A DNA stretch of 64,000 nt from Achatina immaculata (GCA_009760885.1 CM019713.1:24498427-24562426); one strand, 5' to 3'. Numbered from the stretch's first letter, positions 1 to 12,122 are shown. Made by a program: numbers and translations. Notes: a model not told the origin generated them from the letters alone.

Positions 1-685
1 ACCGGGAATAACACGATATATCATGAACATAGAGACCAAAAGTTATAGGAATAAATGACATAAACAATTTAACAGAAAAAAAGGGGGCTGATCATTTGAA
101 TTTAGTGCATGAACATAAGCAGATGACAACAACTAGATATGTATGTATATGAATGTTGATGTTTCTACAGTGAAAAATCAATATTTCAACAGTTTGAATC
201 AGTCAGTCTGCCCCCCCCCCCCTCCCTCCCCCAATACTCTGGGGAAAAAAATGGGAGGGGGTAAATTTCCCATTAGTTGAGAACCGTTGGCCATGAGCAT
301 CAGACGCTTTAAGGACGACATTCTTGCCTGAGGGAGGGAGGGAGAGGGAGGAGTGAGATGATGATATGAGGAGTTGTGTGGTTGCTTCGCTCTCTACTAA
401 TACAACAGTTTCCTGTTCGGGGACTGGGCTGACCTAGAAACAACTGGAGCGAACTTTTCAAGCAAGACTCAGCAACACGACGAGACAAGAGACAGGGAGA
501 GACGCGCATGACCTGCCCCAAGGAGTTGCTTCTAATCCTGGACTTGTGACTCATGACGGCTGTCTCAGTCAGTGAACACACAAACAGCTCTTCCATGGAT
601 GTAAAAACAACAGCCTTAGAAAAATACTACATACCTATACAAGAGTACATAAGACTGGATTGTAGCCATGACCAGAGTGTGACAA
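1..685. other. No gene seen
   Basis: AT-rich sequence with a C-run at 211-222 and a purine-rich stretch at 330-355. Short ORFs here have no recognisable domain. Confidence 0.6.
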
Positions 686-1066
686 TCCACGACCCATACT
701 TGTCAGTCCCCGATCAAAACTTGACCACGACCCATACTTGTCAATCCCCGACCAAAACTTGACCACGACCCATACTTGTCAGTCCCCGATCAAAACTTGA
801 CCACGACCCATACTTGTCAGTCTCCGACCAAAACTTGACCACGACCCATACTTGTTAATCCCCGATCAAAACTTGACCACGACCCATACTTGTCAATCCC
901 CGACCAAAACTTGACCACGACCCATACTTGTCAATCCCCGATCAAAACTTGACCACGACCCATACTTGTCAGTCCCCGATCAAAACTTGACCACGACCCA
1001 TACTTGTCAGTCCCCGATCAAAACTTGACCACGACCCATACTTGTTAATCCCCGATCAAAACTTGA
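686..1066. repeat. 38-bp minisatellite, about 10 copies
   Basis: The unit core CCACGACCCATACTTGTCAG recurs every 38 bases, with few substitutions (T/C at the TCAGTCCCC/TTAATCCCC positions). Confidence 0.95.
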
Positions 1067-1377
1067 CAATCAAATTTTTAAATATGTAATCGCCTCTTAT
1101 AACGTGACTCGTCAGACACCAAGTCACTGCTCTAAAAGAACTGTGTTCTTTATGTAGCTTGTTAGAAATTCTCTTAATAAATATGAAAGACTATGATGTG
1201 AGAAGAAGTGAAATTAAAATCTCTCTCTCTCTCTCTCTCTCGTGTATGTGTGTTTGTTATATCTTGTTACATTAGTTACTTCTCATGTAGTTCATCATCT
1301 TATATTTGTGAATATAATTTACAATTTAAAATATGTTTTTAAATGTAATGCGTATACTTTTATTAAATGGAACGTGT
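1067..1377. other. No gene seen; short (CT)n
   Basis: AT-rich, with a (CT)10 run at about 1221-1240. Confidence 0.6.
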
Positions 1378-1555
1378 GATAAGAATGAAAGATGAGTAGT
1401 GAAGGAAAGAACGTTAGAATTGTGTGCCCAATTCTTAACCTGGCGAAAGTAAAGATCATTCGCTCCTTCGTTCGTTCTCTGTGATACTGAAATAGGTGCC
1501 AATGATGGTATGCTTATGTAGAAGAAGAAGAAGAAGAAGAAGAAGAAGAATCGCA
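1378..1555 (+). mobile_element. SINE-like dispersed repeat B, diverged copy plus (GAA)n
   Basis: AAGAATGAAAGATGAGTAGT, TGTGCCCAATTCTTAACC and AAAGATCATTCG match repeat B. A (GAA)n run at 1519-1549 follows after about 40 bp. Confidence 0.6.
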
Positions 1556-2777
1556 AAGCTACAAATCCTCAATTAAGACTTGAATGTTCAGTTTTAAAAA
1601 GTAGTATCGTACCAGACACTGACATGGAAGACATGAAGCACAAACTGAAGAAAAAAACAAATACGCATTACCCCTACATTACAAAACACTTACATTACTT
1701 TGCACTACAACATTCAGGGTGAAGAAAGCGAACCACTCAATAACACACTTCACAACGGCCGCCTGTCTACAAACCATGAAAAAATTCATCTGCATAACAA
1801 TTTTTTACCGCGACGCTGAAAATATTTGGTTACTTTTTATTTAAAGGAACTGCTCTTACCACTTTTTGTTAACTTCTATTTACGCATGTTAAAGTACAAG
1901 TTTTCACAGCACATAGAATATCAGAAGCTGTTACTGACTTTCACGAAAGCATGAAACTTAATCCAAACTCCTAAATCGCATACACATTAAAAAAAACTGT
2001 TCTGATAAATGACATACATTTTTTGAACTTTTTACAGTCTCTAAATGCAGCAAAATTCCTCTAAAGAAAAAACAATCTGAAGTGAAAACGAAAGAAGAAA
2101 AAAAAAAAAACGCACGATAGCTCACACTTGTACAACTGGTACGCACACACCGTATGTACTAGGGACACTCAGTGAACTGAGGTCTCACATGCGACGTAGG
2201 CGCACACCCAGAGACAAAATTAGGTCTTTAGGTCGGCTATATTTAGAAAAACTGCAAACGTAGAACAACACTATACAACTCCGAAAGAGGGTTCGGAAAA
2301 AAATCCTAATCTGCCGCATGCAGTGAAGTCATTTTCAAGATCTCTCAACCCGAGCTTAAAGGTCAAGGACGTTTTTTTAATCGACAGGAAAGAAAATGGA
2401 TCTTTTGACATAAGATTTTTTTAAAAATGTATTCCTAAGTTTCAACTTGTGTGCTTATGGCTTTGTGTGATGGAAAAATGAATGGAAAAAGAGGCAAAGA
2501 AAAAAACAATGTCATTTCTACAATATACATGTAATGTTATCAGTCGTCTTCTTGAGCGTCCCTCTATTGCATAATGTCAATGTTGAGATGATTTTAAGGC
2601 ACATCCACTGTGTCGGATGGGGAGTGGGATAGTGACCATCCCTAAATCTATGTGTGCACCTAAAGTGCGACTGTCTCGGCCACCATGGACATAGTATCAA
2701 GGCTGCCATGGTAACCAGACTCAACGGCCATGACAACTTTTGCCGTCTGTGTAATAGTCACCTTTAGTTCCAGGTAT
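1556..2777. other. No gene seen
   Basis: AT-rich unique-looking sequence with an A-run near 2099-2110. No motif recognised on either strand. Confidence 0.55.
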
Positions 2778-3722
2778 CATGGTTCTACGACCTTCGAGAA
2801 AGTCAACTGTTGGTCAGTCAGTCAATCATTTACATGTCTCTTCCGGAACTTTGTCTCCCCAACAGCTCTCATGTAGGCCCCTCGGTTGTAAGCAAGATGA
2901 CCTGTTGCTGATGCATCCATTTGCAGATCATCAACGACGTCTTGCAGCCATCGTCACCTTGGTCTTCCTCTCTTTTTCGCATTATGTACCCTTCCAAGAC
3001 GGTCTTATCTAGATTATCATGACGTTTAATGTGTCCAAAATATTTAATTTTTCTCTTTTTAATCCTCTTTACTAGCCAGTCATCTTCAATATTAAGTTCT
3101 TGTAGTATGGATATATTTGTTATTTTTTGTGCCTATATTTGAAGAGCTCTTCTGTAGCATTTACATTCAAAGGCATTTATGTGTTTCTCAGCTGTTTTGT
3201 TAAATGTCAGGCCTCACAGGCATATGTTGCGATGAGAAAGATGCATGCCCTTAAAAATCTTATTTTTGTAGTTCTGTCTGTTCCTCTCCACAGATTCTTT
3301 AGTTGTTTTACTTTTTGAAGAGCGATAGATGTCCTCCTTTTAATTTCCCTCATTGTATCTCATTATTAGTTATAATGATCTACTTCTTCCAGTTTTTCCT
3401 TACTGATAAATATTTCAGCTGCCTTATTTGTTTTGTCAGTTGTCATCAATTTAGTTTTCTTCGCATTAAGATAGAACTTTTGCTTTTCACTATTTTTACG
3501 GAATGACATAATTAGTTGTTCCATTCTTTTTTGTGTTGTGGACAGTAATACTGTGTCATCAGCATATATAATCTCTGGTATTTCATAACCTCCAATTGTT
3601 ATGGCATCGTAATATTCTTTGTCTAAATCTTCTCTAGCATTCCTCGTTATATTTTCAGTATACAAGTTAAATAAGTAAGGCGATAATATACATCCCTGAC
3701 GGACCCCTTGTTTTATGTCAAA
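2778..3722 (-). mobile_element. Decayed LINE reverse-transcriptase fragment
   Basis: The minus strand reads DIKQGVRQGCILSPYLFNLY and then IPEIIYADDTVLLSTTQ, with the RT YADD box intact. Frameshifts follow, then RKIKYFGHIKRHDNLDK and the basic C-terminal region. Both ends are incomplete and several stops interrupt it. Confidence 0.85.
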
Positions 3723-3799
3723 TAAAGTTGTTTCAGCATTTATTCTTACTGTTCAAGATCTTTCAACTGTTGGTACACTGCAAAAATATATAATGCAAA

Positions 3800-4083
3800 T
3801 CTCTCTCTCTCTCTCTCTCTCTCTGAACCTTAAGTGCCCAGGGCACATGGGACTTCCGCAAGGTTTTCCACAAATGCCTGTCTTTTGCCTTTTTTTCTGC
3901 TCTTGCCCAGGTGAGCCCTCTATTGCTCAACATTCTTTCTGTTGTTCTTCTCCATGTCTCTTTTGGTCTACCCTTACTTCTGTTCCCCTGTGGTGTCCAT
4001 CTTAGTGCTATTTTTGGTAGTGAGTTGTCATTCGGAGCACATGTCCCAACCATCGCCAGCGTCTTTCCTCAATAATAATAATA
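3800..4083 (-). mobile_element. LINE 3' end, (CT)n-tailed family, copy 1
   Basis: The minus frame reads [20 protein letters not shown] and then [20 protein letters not shown], the C-terminus of an RT ORF, ending in a (GA)n tail (CT on plus). ATAATGCAAA at 3790-3799 and 4084-4093 is a likely 10-bp target-site duplication. Confidence 0.8.
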
Positions 4084-4093
4084 ATAATGCAAA

Positions 4094-4770
4094 AATATGC
4101 ATGATATTATTTTTAAAAAGTCTTTACACGAAAACATGCTTCAGAATAAACACTCAACCAACGCCTTTTCTGTTTCCTGTGAAATGATTTGTCACGAGGT
4201 AGATCTTGACCTACAAACTGATTCACCTTCCTGTTTGTCGACAGGTCTCCGAGCTGTGTTCAGAGAAAACCGTTATCATTTCCGCGAGGTCACAGGTCAG
4301 AGGTGACTTCCTCCTCTAAGCCGCGGATAAACAACTTTCGGTCAGGGATTGACAATTCTAGGTTGTGGATAATGAAGTCTGACTTTTGACAGACAAGTAC
4401 GTGACCTGACCATCTCTTCTTATGTCAAATACAGGACACTCAGTTAAAAAAAACAGTGGGGTTTATTGTTATAATAAAATTTTAACCCAGAATTTTAGTC
4501 GGTAGACGAGGTTTACAACATTACTTACACATGCGTTAGTCAGGCCTGCTCGTTGTGCTAATCAACAGCAACATTTCCGCGAAGATAATTGTTTCAAAAT
4601 TTTGGGTATTTCGAAACTTCTGGGATATTATGGGACACGTTTTAAAGCAGGGGGCATTTAGGCATTCCATTTGAAGTAATACGATTTCCGGGACAAATCC
4701 TTAAAATACAGAATGCCCCGAATAGTATGGGACTGATGAGCAGTTTAAAGTGTGGGTCGAAGACTGACAA
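4094..4770. other. No gene seen
   Basis: Unique-looking sequence without a recognisable ORF or repeat. Confidence 0.55.
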
Positions 4771-5010
4771 ATCTCTCTCTAAACCTTTAGGTGCCAACAC
4801 CACATGGGACTTCTGCGAGGGTTTTCCACAAACGCCTGTCCTTCGCCTTCCCCCCCCCCCTCCCTTGCCTAGGTGACTCCTCTGTTACTCAACATCCTCT
4901 CTGCTGTCCTTCCCCATGTCTCCTTTGGTCGGTCTATCCTTACTCTTGTTTCCCTGTGTTGTCCATTTCAGTGCTATTTTTGGCAGTGAGTTACCAGCCA
5001 TCTAGGGTCA
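4771..5010 (-). mobile_element. LINE 3' end, (CT)n-tailed family, copy 2 (diverged)
   Basis: The plus strand shows the family sequence ACATGGGACTTCTGCGAGGG after a short (CT)n tract, and ends near GCTATTTTTGGCAGTGAGTT. It is more diverged than the other copies, with a C-run insertion at 4850-4861. Confidence 0.7.
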
Positions 5011-5320
5011 ACGAATGACTTTCATTCTCAACCTTCATGAGTTCAGTTTCCCGATATCCGTCAACCCCCCCCCCCCCCTTTTCTTTTCACCTGCGGGAGG
5101 TCCCCCACCACCACCCCACCCCCGTTCCTGTAGAAGTCTAGTGTCTTTACCAGACAGAGTTGCTGGCCCTATGCCGAACCCTCCTTAGCGTCTAGCCTTT
5201 TACGATCATGCTTGTTAGGGTACACCCCTGGCATGTGCCCGGGTACCACACGAGGGACTGACACGTCTGGGTGGTAGATTATCGTGTCTTGGTCGCGCTT
5301 GCAATCTGTTCTTCTTGTTG
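5011..5320. other. No gene seen; C-run
   Basis: A run of about 14 C at 5065-5078, then moderately GC-rich sequence (GTACCACACGAGGGACTGAC and similar) that may be an unclassified repeat. Confidence 0.45.
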
Positions 5321-5666
5321 GGATTCTGGATGTTCACGGACTGGTCGCAGACTAACATGGATTCTGGTTATTCACGGACTGGTCGCAGACTAACATGGAT
5401 TCTGGATGTTCACGGACTGGTCGCAGACTAACATGGATTCTGGATGTTCACGGACTGGTCGCAGACTAACATGGATTCTGGATGTTCACGGACTGGTCGC
5501 AGACTAACATGGATTCTGGATGTTCACGGACTGGTCGCAGACTAACATGGATTCTGGATGTTCACAGACTGGTCGCAGACTAACATGGATTCTGGATGTT
5601 CACGGACTGGTCGCAGACTAACATGGATTCTGGATGTTCACGGATTGGTCGCAGACTAACATGGAT
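5321..5666. repeat. 38-bp minisatellite, about 9 copies
   Basis: The unit core GATGTTCACGGACTGGTCGC repeats every 38 bases with near identity. The unit is unrelated to the 38-mer at 686-1066. Confidence 0.95.
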
Positions 5667-6890
5667 TTTTTCCCTCACACAAAGTTATGCCTCACCCTGG
5701 AAACTCCGACACCACATCTACCATAAGAAAGCCTTCCTTCGTTCGACAGGCTGTTATCACACAGCCTGTCTCCGTGGAGGATATAAACGAAATGAATCAG
5801 GGACTAGATTGATTACGGTTCTCTATGTTCTTCAGTTTGTGTATACTTTTGTCAGAGAACAAGGGATCCATGTTCAGTGAAATCTCCAGAGATGAAGTGG
5901 GAAGTACTCCCTCACATTTATGTTTAAATTTATGATCAAATGGCTTTCCATACGAACAAACATGTACATTTCCCGCGCAGAAGGTTCTGAAAGCAGTACA
6001 GTATTAAAAAAGAAAGAAATGTATGAAACATTTCGACAATTTACCATAGACTCCAATGCAGAAGAATGATTCTGCTCTATCTTACTGAAGCAATCAGTGG
6101 TTGGGTTGCCTCGAGATCTTTTCTACCTCAGTTATGGAACTATCACTGAAGTTTGCTAACTAGAACTGGCATATATCATGTTGCTAGCTCAAAGCTTTGT
6201 CCATAATACCAGCTTCTTACAATACGACAGCATTTCCATTGGAGAATGGTGATTACCGAGATTCATTAAGGTGAACAGAGTGTGCAGAGTAGCTTCCATC
6301 TAGGAACCAGTCTAGGAAGTAAGATCAAGAAGAGCATGGTATATTCTATCCGAATTGTGAACATATTCTTCTAATATCGTACTTAGGCGAAAAACAAGAA
6401 CAGCATAAGATATAATCCGGTTCTCAAATCTAACATTTCTTTCACAGAAAAGCTTTTTCAGTCTAACATTTACAACAAGTACAGTGGGAGCAAAAATGAC
6501 CTAAGGTTATCAAGTAAAGATAACAGAACTGTTATAGAGGCCAGCGAAACACAGCTATCCATCTATCCACCCTCATCTTGGCGCTTCAGATAACAGACTA
6601 ATGTGATTATTCAGCTTGGCTAATGGAGCCGAACCTGTGGTGGAATCTGTCCAGAAGGTCGTTTCTATCCATCCACCTCAGGTCTTCAAGCGTGATCCAC
6701 GTCCCAGCCATCATGAAAAAAAGTTCACAGAAAGAACAAGAACAACAAAATACAAGAACCTCTGGTCCGCTATCTCTGGCAAGAACTTGTAGTCCTAGCT
6801 TTGATATGAACTTAAAACTGATAAGAACTTAACATAAACGCGTGAGAGGTACCAGTTCAGACCTGCAAATGACAGCATGAAACACTTTTT
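5667..6890. other. No gene seen
   Basis: AT-rich sequence. A single copy of a motif shared with the 8803-9177 array (ATCAACGATATGAGC) lies at about 6898-6915. Confidence 0.55.
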
Positions 6891-6904
6891 CTAACAGATA
6901 TCAA

Positions 6905-7240
6905 CGATATGAGCGGTGAATGTATGAATGATCTTTGTTTTTAAAGGGTAAAGAATTGTACTTTCATAGGACATGCAATGAGGAGAGGGGGCATTGCAAA
7001 TATTGTAACAACAGGAAAAATAGAGGGAAGACGAGCAAAGGGAAGACCAAGAGAAATGATACTGGACAGTCTGACGAGATGGTGTGAGAGGAGATCACCA
7101 ACTGAGCTAATAGCCTGCATGATGGATCGTGTACTCAGAAGAATCATAATACCCAACGCCAGTCGGCACGGCACCTGATGATGATGATGAAAGAACTGGG
7201 CACGCAGGCCCGTCTTACATTCTGTCCATCACTCAATCTT
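6905..7240 (-). mobile_element. SINE-like dispersed repeat B, split by a nested LINE
   Basis: The reverse complement of 6905-6958 gives the 3' blocks (CAATTCTTTACC..AAAGATCATTC). The reverse complement of 7190-7240 gives the adjoining 5' blocks (TGTAAGACGGGCCTGCGTGC). The uninterrupted copy at 62967-63120 shows these blocks are normally contiguous. Confidence 0.75.
6957..7190 (+). mobile_element. LINE 3' end, (GAT)n-tailed family, nested in a SINE-like repeat
   Basis: The plus strand reads CTFIGHAMRRGGIANIVTTG then KIEGRRAKGRPREMILDSL and IIPNASRHGT, a stop and (GAT)n. It matches 22440-22690. AAAGAATTG at 6950-6958 and AAAGAACTG at 7190-7198 form a 9-bp target-site duplication with one mismatch, inside a SINE-like repeat. 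Confidence 0.88.
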
Positions 7241-7379
7241 TCATTCTTCCCACACACACACGATTTAATACAAGTATACAAATTAAATTAGGAAAAAAAA
7301 AACATGTAAAGAGTGTATGCAGGAAACTCTACTGCAGAGAGCGGAACAACAACATAACTCCTTCAGATCATCAGAGGAA

Positions 7380-7590
7380 GTACCCCGCCCTTCTCCCCCT
7401 CAGATAAGTGTTTCGGCCCTATTAAACTCCTGACACTCTAATAGGGGGTGGGCCCCTCTGGGTCATGGCTCCCAGAGGTCCTAGGAGTTGTTGCTTTTTT
7501 TCCCATCTCGGGATTGAACCCATGATCTTCCAGTTGGCACTGCACTTTGAAGTGCGTCTTTGGCGATTTAGCTACGGAGGACTGGTATTG
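7380..7590 (-). mobile_element. tRNA-derived SINE-like sequence
   Basis: The minus strand has TAGCTAAATCGCC (A-box-like) and GGTTCAATCCC (B box) about 45 nt apart near its start (7585-7500). A non-tRNA body runs to about 7380. Confidence 0.5.
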
Positions 7591-7845
7591 GTTGTTACAC
7601 ACGAAAGATTAAACTATTACCTATTATTATAATTATTATTATTAAGTGTAAGAATAAACTATTACATTCAAAGTAAAAGAGAAGAAGTACTTAACGTAAA
7701 TAAAATAGCTCTCACACAAATACATGCACATTTCCATAAACAAAAATACATTTTCAGTACAGATCTTCTAACATATGTTTTTTTTAACAAACATTAAAAT
7801 AATTTCTAACAGTGTCTAACAAGTTACTTTTCGAACTATGTCATT

Positions 7846-8802
7846 TTAGTACTTGATGGCTGGCGAGTCATGGGTTGAAAGAGTGCTGGTTATTCTATGG
7901 AGACATATGCATACAAGCAGGTAAATAATGAACAAGGTTTGAGTTAAAGGATGAATAATGGATTTTAAATGGTAGGGAAGGGTGTTCCACAGCTGTACTG
8001 CAGAGTATGCAAGGCTTTTATTGTACAGATCAAGCTTGGGTTTAGAAAGAAGACAGTTTTGTAAACGCTGGCTAAGTTTAGTGGCATACGTAATCAGTGA
8101 CCACAAGTAAGGCGGAGAATTGTGCGACAGAATTCTGCGAACAAACTTAACTTTGTTAAAAATGACTCTATAATTGAGGGGTAGAATTTTGAGGGTTTTT
8201 TTGTGTGTGTGTGCTGATCGGCAGTCTGTACTGGGTGTTTGCCACAAATAAGATTTAATGTCGTTTGTGAAGTGAGTGGAGCCTTTTTGTTTTTGAGACT
8301 GAGATTATGGAACAGTAATCTAAGTGTGTTTGTATATGTGTATGGTCTCGTGTCTTTGTCCATAAAGTGTTTAATTTTGGTTAGATGGTAAACTTTCTGT
8401 GCAATCAAGTTTGTTAGGTTATGTACGTGAGAATTCCAAGTCAAATGTTGATCAATGATGAATTCTAGTTTTATGTTCATGAACATTTTCTACTGCCTTA
8501 GTCCAAGCACAAAGCTGTAGTGAAGTTTTTGTTGCATTCTGTCGTTTCTGTCTTGTAGTGATGAGCATGGATTTTGTTTTGTTGGTGTTTATCAACATAC
8601 GAGTATCATTTTTATTACTCCATTTAATCAAACTGTTTATATCATTTTGGAGCGTTGTCTGTAGGTTATTGATGTCATAGTCCCTACTGTAAACAGTACA
8701 GTCACCAGCAAAAAGATCACACGAAGAGTGCTTTAAATGTAGTGGTAAATCGTTAATACAGATAGCAAAGAGAAGAGGACTAAGAATGGAGTATACCACA
8801 GT
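7846..8802 (-). mobile_element. Decayed CR1/Rex-type LINE RT fragment
   Basis: The minus strand reads SILSPLLFAICINDLPLHLK, SCDLFAGDCTVYSRDYDIN (the RT box is FAGD instead of FADD), NTNKTKSMLITTR, then shifted frames reading DQHLTWNSHVHNLTNLIAQK and SLAYSAVQLWNTLPYHLKSI. The FxADDxTVY and LWN.LP patterns are typical of CR1/Rex-like elements. Its 5' side is cut off by a 33-bp minisatellite at about 8803. Confidence 0.85.
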
Positions 8803-9177
8803 ATGACATAGTAACATATATCAACGATATGAACAGTGACATAGTAACAGATATCAACGATATGAACAGTGAAATAGATATCAACGATATGAACAGTGAC
8901 ATAGTAACAGATATCAACGATATGAACAGTGAAATATTAATAGATATCAACGATATGAACAGTGACATAGTAACAGATATCAACGATATGAACAGTAACA
9001 TAGTAACAGATATCAACGATATGAGCAGCAGTGACATATTAATAGATATCAACGATATGAACAGTCACACAGTAATAGATATCAACGATATGAACAGTGA
9101 TATAGTACCAGATATCACCGATAAGAACAGTAACATAGTAACAGATATCAATGATATGTGCAGCAGTGACATTGTAA
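8803..9177. repeat. 33-bp minisatellite (variants 24-36 bp), about 11 copies
   Basis: The unit core ATATCAACGATATGAACAGT is followed by GACATAGTAACAG variants. It is open in one plus frame (NDMNSDIVTDI repeats) only because the units are multiples of three. It begins where the CR1-like LINE stops. Confidence 0.9.
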
Positions 9178-10666
9178 TGAAAAACAATGGACAAGAGGTA
9201 GAGGAAGGATTAAAGAGATGATAACAGCTGTATGATATGATATTATGGAAAAAAAAATTCCCTAATCCTCAGAATTCTAGTCTCTGCAGTGATGTCTCCC
9301 AGCAATGATAGATGATGAAGATGACGATGATGATGAAATATTGCAGAGTAAGACAGACTGTTCATCATAAATATCTATAACAAGGAATAAACGGCACAGA
9401 AATAGGAAATATTATTCAAAGAAAGAAAGAAAGAAAGCAAGCAAAAGTGTAAGGAAACGACTGTGTGGCAGCAGAAACTAGAAAAGCTAGTTTACCTGCA
9501 GATGACGAGACAAGTTAAAAAGAGTTGTAAAGTGACACAGTTTTAGCACACCTTACACCGCCCAGACTAACCCTGCATGATCCAACTTAAAAACCGAAGT
9601 TACACCACAAAACCGCTGCTACAAAGTTTTTTTAGAATCAAATCACTTGGCACACATATTTTGTCACACTAATGGCTTTCAGCTCACACAAATGACAAAC
9701 TAACCTACAACTTAGCGAACACTCCGAGAAAATAACAACGTCGTTTCTCCTTTAAACAAAAATAACAAACACGCCATGTCCGACCATGAAATGAAGTGGA
9801 GGGACTGTGAGGGTGGAATGAATCTAGAAACACTCACCCGGCCCCGTCTAAGGTTATGTCGACCACCGTTCGTTCCCCGCCGTTACCTGTTCCCCCCTCC
9901 CTCCCTTGCTTACGCAAAGTGGGGACCGTGAGAAAGGTAACCCAGTTTTAAGTGACGGTGACCTGGTTTTTCTTTCCATTCCTAGGTCCCGCCTTCGCCA
10001 TGATTCCCTCCCCCTCCTTATTACTGTTGTTTGTCCAAGTATATCTTGGATGGTGGCGCTGCGTTAAAGTAGTGTGAGGCTCTGGTAGGGATACATACAC
10101 TTCAGCTGTAGATCGTGATTTCCATGACCCATCATCATCTTGTGGCTTCTTCTCCATGATAGATTGGACGAGATTAAATCTAAAATCCGTGTTATGATTA
10201 CTACGACTTTGAAACACTGACGATCGTTTTTCTCTTCTGTTTTTCGCATGGTGGGTTTTTTTTTCTTCTTTCTTCTTAGATATAAATTTAGCTGTGTTGT
10301 CAAGGAGACGATGTCGTCAAATAACATTGTCCTACATTGTCTACAGGAAAAAAGTATGAAAAGCTTTATTATTTAACAAGTACACAGTTTTGACGTTTCC
10401 GTGTGAGCCTTAATCATACAAAAACATACAGGACGAAGAAATAGAGAGAGGAGATAAAATATAAATTCACATGAATGCTATGTTTAAAAAAAAAAATCAA
10501 ATAAAATGAATAATGTTGGACCTAGAAAATGTAACCGCCCTCGCTGTGTTACCTCCCCTGTAGTCTGGGAATCGAAAACGATCACCTTTCCCAAAACTAT
10601 CCTCATTCTCCATGAGGGATTCACATGTGAGTCCCGCAATGTGATATATGCATGTCAGTTATGATT
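9178..10666. other. No gene seen; possible LINE 3' stub
   Basis: 9180-9340 ends in (GAT)n and may be a LINE 3' stub. The remainder is unique-looking. ORFs of about 90 codons near 9948-10327 have no recognisable content. Confidence 0.45.
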
Positions 10667-10932
10667 GTCAACCCTAACGCTAGCATGTCTGCTATGGATC
10701 GCTAACCCTAACACTAGCATGTCAGCTATGGATCGCTAACCCTAACGCTAGCATATCAGCTATGGATCGCTAACCCTAACATATCAGCTATGGATCGCTA
10801 ACCCTAACGCTAGCATATCAGCTATGGATCGCTAACCCTAACGCTAGCATATCAGCTATAGATCGCTAACCCTAACGCTAGCATATCAGCTATGGATCGC
10901 TAACCCTAACGCTAGCATGTTAGCTATGGATC
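10667..10932. repeat. 34-bp minisatellite, about 8 copies, with telomere-like core
   Basis: Each unit contains CTAACCCTAAC followed by GCTAGCATATCAGCTATG. One unit lacks an internal stretch. Confidence 0.92.
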
Positions 10933-12122
10933 GTGTAGCATAGCCTTGTAAGTAATGATTATAATTATTATTATTATTGTTATTAGTGATATGATCGTGA
11001 ATATAGTTAAGAAGGTATTGGGGGCAGGATAGTAGATCAAACGGCGACAGAAAGGTGGATAGTTAGAGGGACGAAGAGTGGATACTTAGTAATTCAAAAC
11101 CCTGAACAAAGGTAAACCGAGGAGACATGGCTACGCCGAGAGATCGTAAGTTGGTCCAGTACTAACAACACAATGACTCGAAAACCACCCACGCACACCT
11201 GCAGTGGCCGAGATGGAACAATAGACATCTGACACTGACTGAGAAAGTTAGGGGACAAAGGACCAGTAGTTAAACGACTGAACAGAGAACGGACTAAGTC
11301 CCGAAGCAGATATCATGAAAGAGATGGTGGACTTATGCAACTAAAAATAACAATTGGGCAGACGGAATGAAAGCGACTAACGCGTATAGGTGGTTGCTAA
11401 TTCTAGGACGCTATTCACGACCGGTTTTGGGCGACAAAGGATGACCCAATGACCCAATGACCAATACAACATTTGGAGGCGTGGTCTATTGGACGGAACT
11501 TACGAATATAAGGAGGGGAAGAGGGCTGAAAAAGGCAGAGAGATTCTGATAGAGGAGGAGGATTCAGATTCAGGTAGAGAGAGATTCAGATAGAGGAGGA
11601 AGATTCAGCAAGAGAGATGTAGAGATAGAGACAGATAGAGATTTTAGAGGTAGAGATAGCGAGAGTAGGAAGACAGCAGAACACCAGGAGAACCCGTAAG
11701 GAGAACACAAGCAGTCTAGTAGAAGAACAGAAAGGAACGAGAAGTAGTGTTAGACTGAAGATGTGCTTAAAGTGATGTGTTTTGTGTAGCTTGAAACTTC
11801 GAGCACCGAGCTTTTGTATTAATGTATGAAATACTGAATATTGTGAAGTTCAGAACACTGCTGAAATACGGCAGTTAGAATATGAGAAATTTGATATTGC
11901 AACATTTTGAGATTATGTGCTACAAAGACGAAAACAACGAAATGTATGCCAAGTGATGTTATCCATTATATGTCTTGATCTTATTTGCCAAATTAAATGA
12001 CTTCAGTGAAATGTTCATCAGGCTTCCTCTATGGTAATGTTGTGAAACTTCAACGTGTGATGTATTTATGTGCCAAGTGATGATTAAAGAGAAACTTCTT
12101 GAATAAATTGAAAAGAACAAGA
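10933..12122. other. No gene seen; possible degenerate LTR
   Basis: A TATA-like GAATATAAGG at 11504-11513 precedes a GA-rich leader (11515-11660), and AATAAA is at 12102. This order can occur in an LTR, but I could not define TG..CA ends, a primer-binding site or coding sequence. Confidence 0.25.

Noticed and set aside
686..1066. CRISPR-like array (38-bp regular units here, at 5321 and at 32746)
   Set aside because: The whole unit repeats with no unique spacers, and the context is eukaryotic with introns and LINEs. These are minisatellites.
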